NCBI GenBank assembly: GCA_902728285.1 | Contig: CACVBU010000468.1 | Coordinates: 969,003-1,033,002, forward strand | Direction of reading: 5' to 3' | From: Clytia hemisphaerica | Taxonomy: Eukaryota; Cnidaria; Hydrozoa; Leptothecata; Clytiidae | Length of the DNA stretch: 64,000 nucleotides | Shown: in pieces, positions 42,681 to 51,958 of the stretch | Position numbering within the stretch: position 1 is the first letter of the stretch | How the letters are laid out: each line of letters begins with the position of its first letter | Translations under genes and position numbers: made by a program | The notes under the pieces: generated by a model | What the model saw: the letters and a program-made list of their open reading frames with translations, nothing else | The model's database searches: none | What the model was told of the DNA's origin: nothing

Positions 42681-43640
42681 CTACTCGGATTCAAGTAATA
42701 GGACTAATTTGTGAATCGGTCGCTCAAATATTCCTGATCTCGTTTTCAACGTACAAGAACGAACAAGACCGTCAGCGCTTTGTTTTGTCGACAGAACGAT
42801 TCCCATGTTCCAGTTATTACGGAAGAGATCACCATCTTTCAACAAGACTACATCACCGATACTCAGATTTCGTCTGGTTGATGGCCATTTGCGTCGTTCT
42901 TGGAGGGTGTTGAGATATTCTTTGCGCCAGCGTGTCCAGAATTCGTTCGCTAGATGTTGAACTCGTCTCCATCTCTGTCTGCAGTACATAGTGGTGCTCG
43001 AGGTGAAATTCCCTGGAGGAGGTAGTACGAGCTGGCTTTTTCCAGTCAACAAAGTGATTGGGCTGATTGGGATTGGACTCTGTGGATCTCCAATGCTGTC
43101 GTAGGTTAACGGTCTCGAGTTGACAGTACATTCAGCTTCACAGAGGAAGGTCCTAAACGATTCATCGTCAACACAATCTCCATGATGATCCATGAGGTTG
43201 CATAAGATGGAACGTACGCTGCGGATTTGTCTTTCCCAGACTCCACCCATGTGGCTTGATTTTGGTGGGTTAAATTTCCAGACGAGCCAATCTCCTCCGT
43301 TGATTTGCATAAACGATTGAATTCGATCGTGGTCCATTTGACTGAATAAGGCTTGCAATTCGTTGTCGGCTCCGACAAAATTCGTACCTCGGTCGGAACG
43401 AAGAACTCTCACATTGCCCCTTCTCGAGATCAATCTTCTTAATCCTTGGATAAACGAATCTGTTTCGAGTGTGTGAATACTCTCCAGATGGATTGCTCGA
43501 CTTGAACAGCACGTGAACAAAAGCCCGTAACGTTTAGGGCGCTTACGTCCGTCCTTGATAGTGAATGGTCCAAATACGTCGACACCAGAATAGGTAAATG
43601 GCGCAGATTCGGCAATGCGATCCTCAGGTAGGTCTGACAT
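42681..43640 (-). CDS. BEL/Pao integrase (C-terminal part of Pol), separate frame
   Basis: A 319-codon frame carries the integrase core. It has VDVFGPF with the first catalytic Asp, RSDRGTNFVGA with the second Asp and GGVWERQ with the Glu, so the D,D,E triad is present. A BEL-type C-terminal region follows (GDVVLLKDGDLFRNNW, RSCTLKTRSGIFERP). In intact relatives this continues directly from RT/RNase H. Here it lies in a different frame, with the shift near 43780. Pao-type elements have no envelope gene after integrase, and none is seen. Confidence 0.88.
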   Translation of the reverse strand: MSDLPEDRIAESAPFTYSGVDVFGPFTIKDGRKRPKRYGLLFTCCSSRAIHLESIHTLETDSFIQGLRRLISRRGNVRVLRSDRGTNFVGADNELQALFSQMDHDRIQSFMQINGGDWLVWKFNPPKSSHMGGVWERQIRSVRSILCNLMDHHGDCVDDESFRTFLCEAECTVNSRPLTYDSIGDPQSPIPISPITLLTGKSQLVLPPPGNFTSSTTMYCRQRWRRVQHLANEFWTRWRKEYLNTLQERRKWPSTRRNLSIGDVVLLKDGDLFRNNWNMGIVLSTKQSADGLVRSCTLKTRSGIFERPIHKLVLLLESE

Positions 43641-46600
43641 CTGTTGGATCGAGGGCTTCCAGCGTATCTTTCTGCATGTAACACACTTGAAGATAGCACT
43701 CTTGACAAGGGACGTGCAGTGAATGATCCAAAATCCAGCGGTTCGGATGCTGTTGATAGTGATGATGCGACCACAATGATTTTGTTCTCTGGTGATACCA
43801 TCTGATGATCAATGACGCCAATGGACCTTTGTTTGAGATGATTATTGGATGCTTGATGTTAAACTCGATTGTACTTTGTTTCAATCTGCCACCAACTCGT
43901 ACGGTGCCATGAGTGTCGACGAACGGCTTGAGGTTTGATAAATTTGACGTTCTGTTGACTCCTTTCCCTTTTATAAGCTGTTGAATCTCGTGATAGAAAT
44001 GTGTTTGTTGATGATGTTTGATAATCTTTAGCTCAGCAGCTTGGATAATATCAGTGGTCAGAGGTTTTGGCTTCTTTTGGTGCCAGATGAGGATGATGGC
44101 AATGATTCGCTTGATTTTAAACCATGACGATACCCGATTGAGTAGATTTGTGATAGAATCGTTAGGAGTTGCAACTTTTGTTTTCATGACGTTGAGCCTA
44201 ACTTCTGGGTCATCCAATGCAATGTCGAACTTTTCGGTTCCAATTGGCCATTCACTTTTGGGAAGCTTCAAGAATCGAGGGCCAAGAAACCAACGATGGA
44301 CTTTATCGTAATCTGATGTTGATAAACCTCTGGATGCATCATCTGCTGGTGTCTCGTCAGTGTTGACATGGAACCAATCTTTGATGTCACTGCTGTCACG
44401 AATCATCTGTGTCCTGTTTGCTACAAACGTATGAAATCGTCTGGCTTCATTTGAGATGTACCCAAGTACTGCCTTGCTGTCAGTCCAGAAGAAGGTTTCT
44501 AAATCTGGGAAGGTAAACTCTTTAAGCAAAATGTTCGCAATACGAACTGCCAAGACGGCGGCTGTAAGCTCCATTCTAGGAGTGGTCACATATTTAATAG
44601 GGGCAACTCTCGACTTTCCCATGGCAAGGTTGACTGTAGCATCCCCGTTGGTGTTTTCAAGACGAAGGTAAGATGCTACTCCGTATCCCACATCAGACGC
44701 ATCACAGAAGGTATGGAGGGAAAAATAAACGATCTCACCAAAGTTGAATGGTTTGAAGCATCGTGGCACTCTTGATCGTAGATTTTGGAGGTCTTCTTTC
44801 CAACGTTCCCAAGCAATTCGCTTTTCGTTTGGAATTTCTTCATCCCATTGATAATGATCCTTCACAAGCTGTTGAAGGATCAACCTTCCCACCAAAAGGA
44901 AAGGGCTGGCAAGACCCAACGGATCGTAGATCGACGAAATCGTGGCCAATATACCTCTTCGTGTCGGTGGCTTTTCTTTGAAGGAGATCTTGAAACCGAT
45001 TGTGTCGTCATCTACAAACCATGTGACTCCAAGAGCTCTTTCACATGGGAGTTCGTCGTTCGATAAATCGAGATCCTTGACACTCTTTGCCAGCTCTGTG
45101 TTGTCAATGTTGTTCATAACGACACGACTATTGCTTACGAATTTCAACAAATTGAAGCCTCCACGTTTGCACAGAGCCTTTACATCATTGATAGCTTTTG
45201 ATGCAGATTTCTCGTCAACTTCGGAGCTGAGGAAATCATCGACGTAGAAATCTCTTTTGACCATTTGAACGACTTTGACATCGAAATCTGCTTTGTTGTC
45301 TTCGGCTGTACGTTTGAGGGCATAGTTTGCACATGATGGTGAAGATATACAACCCTGGAGATGGACTGTCATTCGATATTCTTGCAATTTCTGATTTGTA
45401 TCACCGTTGGGCCACCAGAGGATTCGGAAGAAATCTTGATGCTCTTCAGGTAGACGTACTTGATAATACATTTTCTCGATATCACCCATGAATGCGACAT
45501 GGTTGCTACGAAATCGACAAAGAACACCAACAAGCGAATTAATCAAATCTGGACCTTGTAGTATCTCCTTGTTAAGACATCGGCCAACGAATGAAGCGCT
45601 GCAATCAAAGACCACCCGTATCTTTTCTGGTTTTTGCGGGTGGTATACGCCGTGGTGCGGTACGTACCAGACTTTACCTACGGTTGGAGGTTTTTCGCAC
45701 TTGACGACATACTCTTTCGACAGGAGCTCCTGCATGAACTTTACGTAGTCATCACGGAACTGATCACGTCTTTCTAACTTTTTCTTTAGCCACATTGCTC
45801 GATTGAAGGCTTGGGACCGATTGTTTGGTAATGATAAATCTTCTGAACGAAATGGAACTGGTAAAATGTAGTGCGAATCCTGTAACTTTGTACCAGTATC
45901 CATTGTATGTAGGAATCGTCTATCTTCTACTGAAAGGCTAGCTTGGTGTTGGTCTGGTTCAACGAAGTCTTGTTGGTACATTTGAATCATCATATCTTTC
46001 AAGGATTCCTCTTTGATCTTTGTGGACGAGGTGATTGAGGTACGTCTGCAGTTGATAGTCCCATTCTGTCGACAGCTTTTTGGCCCAGTAATGCACCAAC
46101 CAAGTCGTGTCTTGTATGCGTATGGTCCATTACCCTCTGAATTTACTACTTCTAATGGCTCAAGTGCTCGAACACAATTGACTCCGATGAGGATGCCGAA
46201 CTGAAGATTGGATGCATTGACAGGTACGTACTGAAGAAGATCTTTAAGATAAGTGTATTTCGCCAAGGAACATCTGGTAGGAATCTCTCCTGGCTCAGTT
46301 GGTAGATTCTTTCTGGAGAAGAGTTTTGGTAAGGTGACGTTCTTGCATCCATCAACTTCGAAATATGGTTGAGCAACCAGACCGTTTACAGCAAATGATG
46401 GTTCTGATGCTTCATTATTCAAAGTTTTAATTGTAATCGTAGTAGAGATTCCATTCAAGTTTAAATCGTTCATAATATCCTCAGTGATGAATGAACCTTG
46501 ACTACAACTGTCGAGGAGAGCATAAGTGGATACCTTCTTGGTCGGGTTGCTTGAGTGATACAACCAGACTGGAACAACGGACACGGATACAGAGTTCTCG

Positions 46601-47799
46601 TGAATATCTGTACATTTATTACTAAACGACTGTTCAACATTATCAATTTTATCGTCAGTTCTTGGTGGAAGAGTCGGAGGAACGTTTGGTGGAGGAGTCG
46701 GAGAAACGTTTGGTTGAGGAGTTGCAGTAGGTGGAGGAAATCTTCTTCGTGGAGCATGCAGTGAAGTTGGATGGGACATGCGACAAACCTTGCACGTTTT
46801 CTTTGATCTGCATTCTCTGGCAGTGTGATTCGGTTGTAAACAGCAGAAACAAAGGCGATGATTGAAGACGTACTTCTTACGGTTTTCGGAATCGAGCTGC
46901 AGAAACTCTCTGCAGTCGTCGAGATCATGTTGTGTAGACTTGCACATTGGACAGCTAGGTGTTGGTTGGTCTTTATCTACTCCAGTGGCATTTGATCGGA
47001 AGCCTCCTCGTCTTCTTGAAGCGTCTGATCGTGAAGCTCTATCGTAGGATACTGGACCTGCAGCTTCACGTGAAAACATTGGATCATTTACGAGTTTCAT
47101 TTCGTCTTTTACAAAGTTTGTGAAATCATCAAAGCTCGGAATGATGTTGTATGAATCTCGAATACGCATAGCAGTACGATTCCATCTATCTTGGATCCTG
47201 GAAGGTAGCTTTAATTGTAAGGTACGAAGAAATTCGGGTGAGTCTAAAGCTTGAATGTAGTCTTTAGATGTCATACTGGTTTTACATTTTAGGAGGTGAC
47301 CATAGAACTTTCGGAATGCTGCTCCATCATCAGGATTGACTGCAGGTAATTGTTGTAGTTCTTGTCTGTATGCAACGAAAACTCTGTAGGGATCACCGTA
47401 CTGGTCCTTGAGGAGTTGTAATGCGTGGCAATAGCCGAGAGATGGCGGTTCTTGGATGCAGTGTCGAACAAGCTCCTTTGGCTCTCCTTCAAGATGTTGA
47501 TTGAGTCGAAGTAGTCGTCCTCTATCAGTGCAGACCTTGCTATCAACAGCCTCCATAAACGTGGCGATGAAGTACTTGTATTCAAGAGGATTGCCGTCAA
47601 ATTTGTCAATCGTTACGTCTGGCGCTCCCTGTTGCTCCAATAATCTACATAAAGTCTCGTTGATAGCACTATTCTGATTCTTTGGGACCAAAATGGTGGA
47701 TGATTGATCTAAGGTTTCGTTTGAACTTTGTTGTCGAGCAGCTTGATGGTTTTTTACTCGAAGTTGTTTCTTCCTCATTAGATATGTTGTCAGTTGCAA
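43624..47799 (-). CDS. BEL/Pao Gag-Pol polyprotein, main frame (1391 codons)
   Basis: In order the frame carries: a Gag-like segment (FDGNPLEYKYF near codon 68), a CCHC-type zinc-knuckle region (CFCCLQPNHTARECRSKKTC), an aspartic protease with LLDSCSQGSFI, reverse transcriptase with FMGDIEKMYYQV and the catalytic YVDD box (RDFYVDDFLSS), RNase H with FCDASDVGYGVASY and WTDSKAVLGY, and the start of the integrase zinc-binding region. The last 54 codons fall out of frame relative to the family pattern, from an A-run at about 43780-43783, and end in a stop. The ATG at 47799 is only the first one in this frame; the true N-terminus lies in the Gag frame upstream. Confidence 0.93.
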   Translation of the reverse strand: MQLTTYLMRKKQLRVKNHQAARQQSSNETLDQSSTILVPKNQNSAINETLCRLLEQQGAPDVTIDKFDGNPLEYKYFIATFMEAVDSKVCTDRGRLLRLNQHLEGEPKELVRHCIQEPPSLGYCHALQLLKDQYGDPYRVFVAYRQELQQLPAVNPDDGAAFRKFYGHLLKCKTSMTSKDYIQALDSPEFLRTLQLKLPSRIQDRWNRTAMRIRDSYNIIPSFDDFTNFVKDEMKLVNDPMFSREAAGPVSYDRASRSDASRRRGGFRSNATGVDKDQPTPSCPMCKSTQHDLDDCREFLQLDSENRKKYVFNHRLCFCCLQPNHTARECRSKKTCKVCRMSHPTSLHAPRRRFPPPTATPQPNVSPTPPPNVPPTLPPRTDDKIDNVEQSFSNKCTDIHENSVSVSVVPVWLYHSSNPTKKVSTYALLDSCSQGSFITEDIMNDLNLNGISTTITIKTLNNEASEPSFAVNGLVAQPYFEVDGCKNVTLPKLFSRKNLPTEPGEIPTRCSLAKYTYLKDLLQYVPVNASNLQFGILIGVNCVRALEPLEVVNSEGNGPYAYKTRLGWCITGPKSCRQNGTINCRRTSITSSTKIKEESLKDMMIQMYQQDFVEPDQHQASLSVEDRRFLHTMDTGTKLQDSHYILPVPFRSEDLSLPNNRSQAFNRAMWLKKKLERRDQFRDDYVKFMQELLSKEYVVKCEKPPTVGKVWYVPHHGVYHPQKPEKIRVVFDCSASFVGRCLNKEILQGPDLINSLVGVLCRFRSNHVAFMGDIEKMYYQVRLPEEHQDFFRILWWPNGDTNQKLQEYRMTVHLQGCISSPSCANYALKRTAEDNKADFDVKVVQMVKRDFYVDDFLSSEVDEKSASKAINDVKALCKRGGFNLLKFVSNSRVVMNNIDNTELAKSVKDLDLSNDELPCERALGVTWFVDDDTIGFKISFKEKPPTRRGILATISSIYDPLGLASPFLLVGRLILQQLVKDHYQWDEEIPNEKRIAWERWKEDLQNLRSRVPRCFKPFNFGEIVYFSLHTFCDASDVGYGVASYLRLENTNGDATVNLAMGKSRVAPIKYVTTPRMELTAAVLAVRIANILLKEFTFPDLETFFWTDSKAVLGYISNEARRFHTFVANRTQMIRDSSDIKDWFHVNTDETPADDASRGLSTSDYDKVHRWFLGPRFLKLPKSEWPIGTEKFDIALDDPEVRLNVMKTKVATPNDSITNLLNRVSSWFKIKRIIAIILIWHQKKPKPLTTDIIQAAELKIIKHHQQTHFYHEIQQLIKGKGVNRTSNLSNLKPFVDTHGTVRVGGRLKQSTIEFNIKHPIIISNKGPLASLIIRWYHQRTKSLWSHHHYQQHPNRWILDHSLHVPCQECYLQVCYMQKDTLEALDPTDVRPT

Positions 47800-48190
47800 T
47801 GTCGTTTAGGAATGACGAATTTTTGGGCTGAAGAACTGAAGATACTTCTGGGATGAGGGAACGTTCTCTACCGGCTACCGGTTCCTTCAGGTCCTTGAGA
47901 TTGCGTTTCCAGAGACGAATGTCTCCTTTTAGAACAGTCATTTTGTCCTCGATAATGTCGAACCAAAGTTCATTTGCGTCATATTCGTCTCCTTCACTAA
48001 ATGACTGGACTTTGCCGTGGGTAATCTTTAGATTTTCGAAATCGGTGTTGAGCAGCTTCAATTCACCATCTAAGTAGGATTCGTCATCATCAGCAAGCCC
48101 CTCGATTACGATGTCGTACTGTTTGTTAAAGGAACGTTCGGCACTTCTTTTATCGCGTAACACCTTTTGCAAGGGCGAATTGGAGGACAT
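47669..48190 (-). CDS. BEL/Pao Gag N-terminal frame
   Basis: The frame starts at the ATG at 48190, the first one inside the 5' LTR boundary, reading MSSNSPLQKVLRDKRSAERS. It is rich in charged residues and probably coiled coil. It overlaps the main frame, which lies +1 relative to it. The likely switch is at an A6 run on the coding strand (47750-47755). This could be an inactivating indel, a sequencing error or, less likely, +1 recoding. The 13 codons upstream of 48190 fall in the LTR and are not counted. Confidence 0.75.
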   Translation of the reverse strand: MSSNSPLQKVLRDKRSAERSFNKQYDIVIEGLADDDESYLDGELKLLNTDFENLKITHGKVQSFSEGDEYDANELWFDIIEDKMTVLKGDIRLWKRNLKDLKEPVAGRERSLIPEVSSVLQPKNSSFLNDIATDNISNEEETTSSKKPSSCSTTKFKRNLRSIIHHFGPKESE

Positions 48191-48210
48191 GGTAGCACTT
48201 TCGCTTTTAC

Positions 48211-48930
48211 TGTTGGAGAATGTGCACACACGTCTTAAAGTTTGCCTTTACTGGTATTTCGACTTTTAGCTAAAATAAGATACAAAAGGAGAAAAATTAT
48301 AAAAATGAAAAATATTAAAATATTGAACTAAGGGTCCTGTAGCGCAAGACCATAATATAAGACACTCAGAAAAACATGACCCAAATCACAGAAAAAGCTA
48401 CAGGACCAGGCTGACGAAGACGAAAAGAAGCGAGAAACAAGCAAACACCACAGGATGAAAGAAGCACACGAGCAGTAGATATTCTAGAAAATACTAAGAA
48501 AATAACGTGAAAATAAACTTACTAAAAGCGATTCCAGCGTGCACTATAGCAAACACATACTCCAAATAAAACAATTTAGTATTTGACATAAACTTCACAA
48601 TGCCTCTGTAACTTCGAGGAGAAAAACACTTTTATCTCGACATAGAGATTTACTACAAAAATTCTCAACATAGAGGTCTTCTCTCTAACACAGCTCTTTA
48701 CACCGTGATTATCAAAAAGCAAATGAACAAAAACGGAGTCGCTTCTGAGGCCACAAAATTTCTAATTTCCTAGGGGAATACATTAACTGTTAAAAATATC
48801 TAAGACAAAAAATGCAATTAAAATTGAACTAGAAAAACAAAAAGAGCAGTAATAAAAACTTAATTTGCGTTAACTGTAAATTACCATATCATTGTATGAC
48901 GTCATATAATATGGGACTATTCCCATAACA
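48211..48930 (-). repeat. BEL/Pao element, 5' LTR
   Basis: TGTTGGAGAATGTGCACACA to GACTATTCCCATAACA, 720 bp, matching the left LTR. Next to its inner edge I do not see the usual TGG-starting primer-binding site. Outside, the flank is ATTATTGATTG, whereas the flank beyond the other LTR is AATTTTAG, so no 4-6 bp target-site duplication is apparent. Confidence 0.92.
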
Positions 48931-48937
48931 ATTATTG

Positions 48938-48995
48938 ATTGATTGGTTGATTGATTGATTGATTGATTGATTGATTAATTTATTGATTGATTGAG
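48938..48995 (+). repeat. (GATT)n microsatellite
   Basis: An imperfect GATT array with GGTT and AATT interruptions, immediately beside the outer edge of the BEL/Pao 5' LTR. Confidence 0.85.
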
Positions 48996-49187
48996 GCGTT
49001 TGCTTGAAAAAAAAATTATATTCCATTATAAAAAAATACATACTTGAGGAATTCATGCAGCTTGATAACTTAATAAAATTTAAGGAAAAGCTGGAAAAGC
49101 CTCTCAAAAATATATTTAAAAAGTTATGGTATCATTATCTTACTGATTTTCACATCTCCTGTTTGTTTGTTTTTTCTCCTACCTTAA

Positions 49188-49625
49188 GGGAAGAAATTTT
49201 CGCGAGAAGAAATTTTCGCGGAATTTAATTTCGCGAATCAGAGTTTCAAAATGGCAAATTTCGCGGAATTTAATTTCGCGAATGAGCCGATTTCAAAAGT
49301 TTCACGGAATTTAATTTCGCGATTGAGAAGAAGTTATCAACTTAAATAAACTTTTAAGCATCACGAAGTTGTTTATATTTGATAAAAAATACACGTTATA
49401 TGCTTAAAAATCAATTGTGTCCATCTTTTTTGGTAATACCTGGTCTATTATAGCAACAAATTAAAACAAGAAAAAAAAATCATATTTCGCGGAATTTAAT
49501 TTCGCGATTTAGCCATTTTGGTGTGTTTCGCGGAATTTAATTTCGCGAATTACACCCAAATTCGCGAAATTAAATTCCGCGAAAATTTCTTCCGCGAAAA
49601 TTTCTTCTCGCGAAAATTTCTTCCC
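49188..49625. mobile_element. TTAA-flanked MITE with TTCGCG repeats, copy 2
   Basis: The same element as 34167-34595, with GGGAAGAAATTTTCGCG ends and TTAA at 49184-49187 and 49626-49629. The two copies agree closely at the ends and differ in the central spacer. The right end has an extra repeat of the AAATTTCTTC-CGCG block. Confidence 0.82.
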
Positions 49626-49698
49626 TTAAGGTAGTTTCTTTCTTATAACGATATATGTCATGATTATTATTCACTAAATAGACCTTTTCTAATATAAA

Positions 49699-50025
49699 GG
49701 AAGAAATTTTGGCGGAAAGAAAATTTGGCGGATTTGGCGGATTTGACTGAAATCCGCCAAATTAAGTTTCCGCCAAAATTTCTTTTTTCCTCCATCCGCC
49801 AAATTAAATTCCCGCCAAATTATACATTTTGAAAATATGATCTCTTTTAAGGTGTTTTTGCTATTTTTTCGCTGTTTTGACGCCATCTTAAGGTTAAATT
49901 TTTAAGCGACCGCCAAATTAAATTCCTGCCAAATTTAGTTTTTTCGTCCATCGGCAAAATTAAATTCCCTCTGAAAAAATTTTTTTGGCCATCCGCCAAA
50001 TTAAATTCCCGCCAAAATTTCTTCC
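49699..50025. mobile_element. Variant TTAA-type MITE with TTGGCGG repeats
   Basis: The ends GGAAGAAATTTTGGCGG and CCGCCAAAATTTCTTCC follow the layout of the TTCGCG family, but every CGCG core is replaced by GGCGG/CCGCC. Internal CGCCAAATTAAATTCCCGCC blocks repeat in the same style. The outer tetramers are TAAA on the left and TTAA on the right, so one duplication copy is probably mutated. It sits 70 bp from the TTCGCG copy. Confidence 0.7.
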
Positions 50026-50029
50026 TTAA

Positions 50030-51410
50030 AGGTAATGTCGCAGACATCTTAGATTGTAGGCAAAATATATGGACATACGCAGTGAATAAATCCACAAGGT
50101 AACCAGTCAGAAATAGCTTGTTTTTTTTTTCATTGGCTGCTATATTTCAACATTTCTCTATTGCTACTTTGCCTAATAAACAATAGTCAAGAGGATACTG
50201 CGTATGAAATTTATCAAAAAGTTCTGCGCCATCTTAAGTTGGGTGAAATAGAAACTCACTTATCCTAGTTAAGGCCCGGGCTCCACTAGCGTACGCTGTG
50301 ATTGCACTTCTCAAGCAAAATCTTCTATGTTTTTGGTCAAAAGAAAAGTAAAGGAATGCCATTGTGGTTCATTCAGACGTTAAATCGAGAAAAGCTAAAA
50401 TGCGCCTAAATTTCTTTTCAAGTGCATAGTCCTTTTTCATGATGCAATCTTTTCTCCAAGCTGATCGCAGCGCATACAATGAAGAGACTTGCCTTCAGGA
50501 AGCTAGACTTTTCACTTGAGCATTTTAGGTAAGAAAAGGACCAACCACTCGTGACCAAACACTATTGACCAAGATGGTCAATGTCTACCAAATTTTCAAG
50601 TCAGAAGCTTTAGAGGTTTTAGAGTTCTGACAGGGAGTGCACGCGTATTTTACAGACTGGTCTGCAAAGTACCAAATACTCATGGGACCAGATGGGACCA
50701 ATTCTTTTCCACAACTTGTCTCTTTTTATTTGACAAGGCAGTCTTCAACAAAGTTCAGCCAAATTGAACGAGTCAATATGCGACTTTAGTCAAATTTACA
50801 TTCTGGTCTATAAAATTAAGCCATCTGAAGATGAGTAAAATTGACTAAAAATACCTTGATTACACCTTATAAATAAGTACAGAATAAGAACAATTTGAGG
50901 TTCAAAGTGCCAAAAAAAAAAGAACAGCGGAGCGTCAGAAAAAAGATTTTGCGATTTTACACGAATAAGTTTTTTTATGACCAATGTCGGCAACAAAGTG
51001 ATAAAATTGACAAAATTGGCGGTAACAATTTCATTGAGGAGAAGCTAGCAACAAAAAGGCGATTCGTAAATTTTTCGGAATATTTTCACTTTGGATTGTT
51101 GGAATCTCGAGTAAAATAATGAAAACAACGAAATTTATATTAGGAACATTAGTTATTATAAAGTGGTCTTTTCAACAATCAATATTCACATCTTAAAAAA
51201 TAAATATTATATTTTTATCTCTAGATAATTATTTCTGTACAATTTATAAGTTATTACTATTCACTCGTTCTCTCGCTTTTTCCTACCCTCGAATAATCTT
51301 ATTAAAAAACAGCACCCGGAAATTTTGACTTGAAAATTCGAATTAATATTTCTTCCCACCAAAAATTTTAATTTCAGTCGATTCGCCAAATTCAATTCTT
51401 CTCAAAATGG
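50030..51410. other. Gene-free stretch
   Basis: No recognisable exon, RNA gene or repeat with clear ends. A decayed TTTCTTCCCACC...CAATTCTTCTC segment near 51345-51400 may be a remnant of the TTAA MITE family. Confidence 0.4.
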
Positions 51411-51419
51411 GCTTTTCCA

Positions 51420-51660
51420 GAAGAAAATTGAATATGGGGGTTGACCCCCCCCGGACATTATGAATTTTGACCCCCCCCCCCCCCCCCCCCCGACAGCAGG
51501 TTTGACCCCTTGGACACTCAAAATTACCCTGAAACAGAGCAAAATTACCTCTAAACAGAGTAGTTTACCCCCGGACAAGGCAAATTTTGTAGATTTTTCA
51601 CTACCCCCGGACACTATATCCTCCACCCCCCCCCCCCCCCATGTACGAACATTTTCTGGA
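51420..51660 (+). repeat. Poly-C / CCCCGGACA simple-sequence block
   Basis: The block alternates C-runs (up to about 22) with CCCGGACA or TTGGACA phrases and AAATTACC/AAACAGAG phrases. The longest run is at about 51472-51491. Frames on both strands are compositional artefacts (poly-Pro / poly-Gly). Confidence 0.8.
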
Positions 51661-51958
51661 AGAGCCCAATTTAGCAATTTTCTCAGATCACCAAAATGGC
51701 TTTTCTAACCTGTTTCCACAATGAAATTTAAAAAATATAGATATGAAAAATCCATAAACTTCAAAAAAACTACAGAGAATTAATTCCACACGAGAGCACC
51801 AACACTGATTAAAGTTCAAAATTCATCTCTTTGTCCAAACCATTCCCAGCATTTTCATACCTTTTCGAGGTCTTCAATCGGTCGTTAGTCACAGAGGCGA
51901 GTTGTTAATCCAATAACCATTCGAAACACACCCATAAAATCAATGAGGCGTCTTCTTA

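Noticed and set aside
47669-47799. Programmed ribosomal frameshift between Gag and Pol
   Set aside because: An A-rich run is present, but the required shift is +1 and the A-AAA-AAC heptamer is not in the phase needed for a -1 slip. A second +1 break occurs in the integrase, so a homopolymer indel is the simpler explanation.
51402-51708. Open frames on both strands with poly-Pro / poly-Gly
   Set aside because: They arise from C-runs; composition alone keeps them open.
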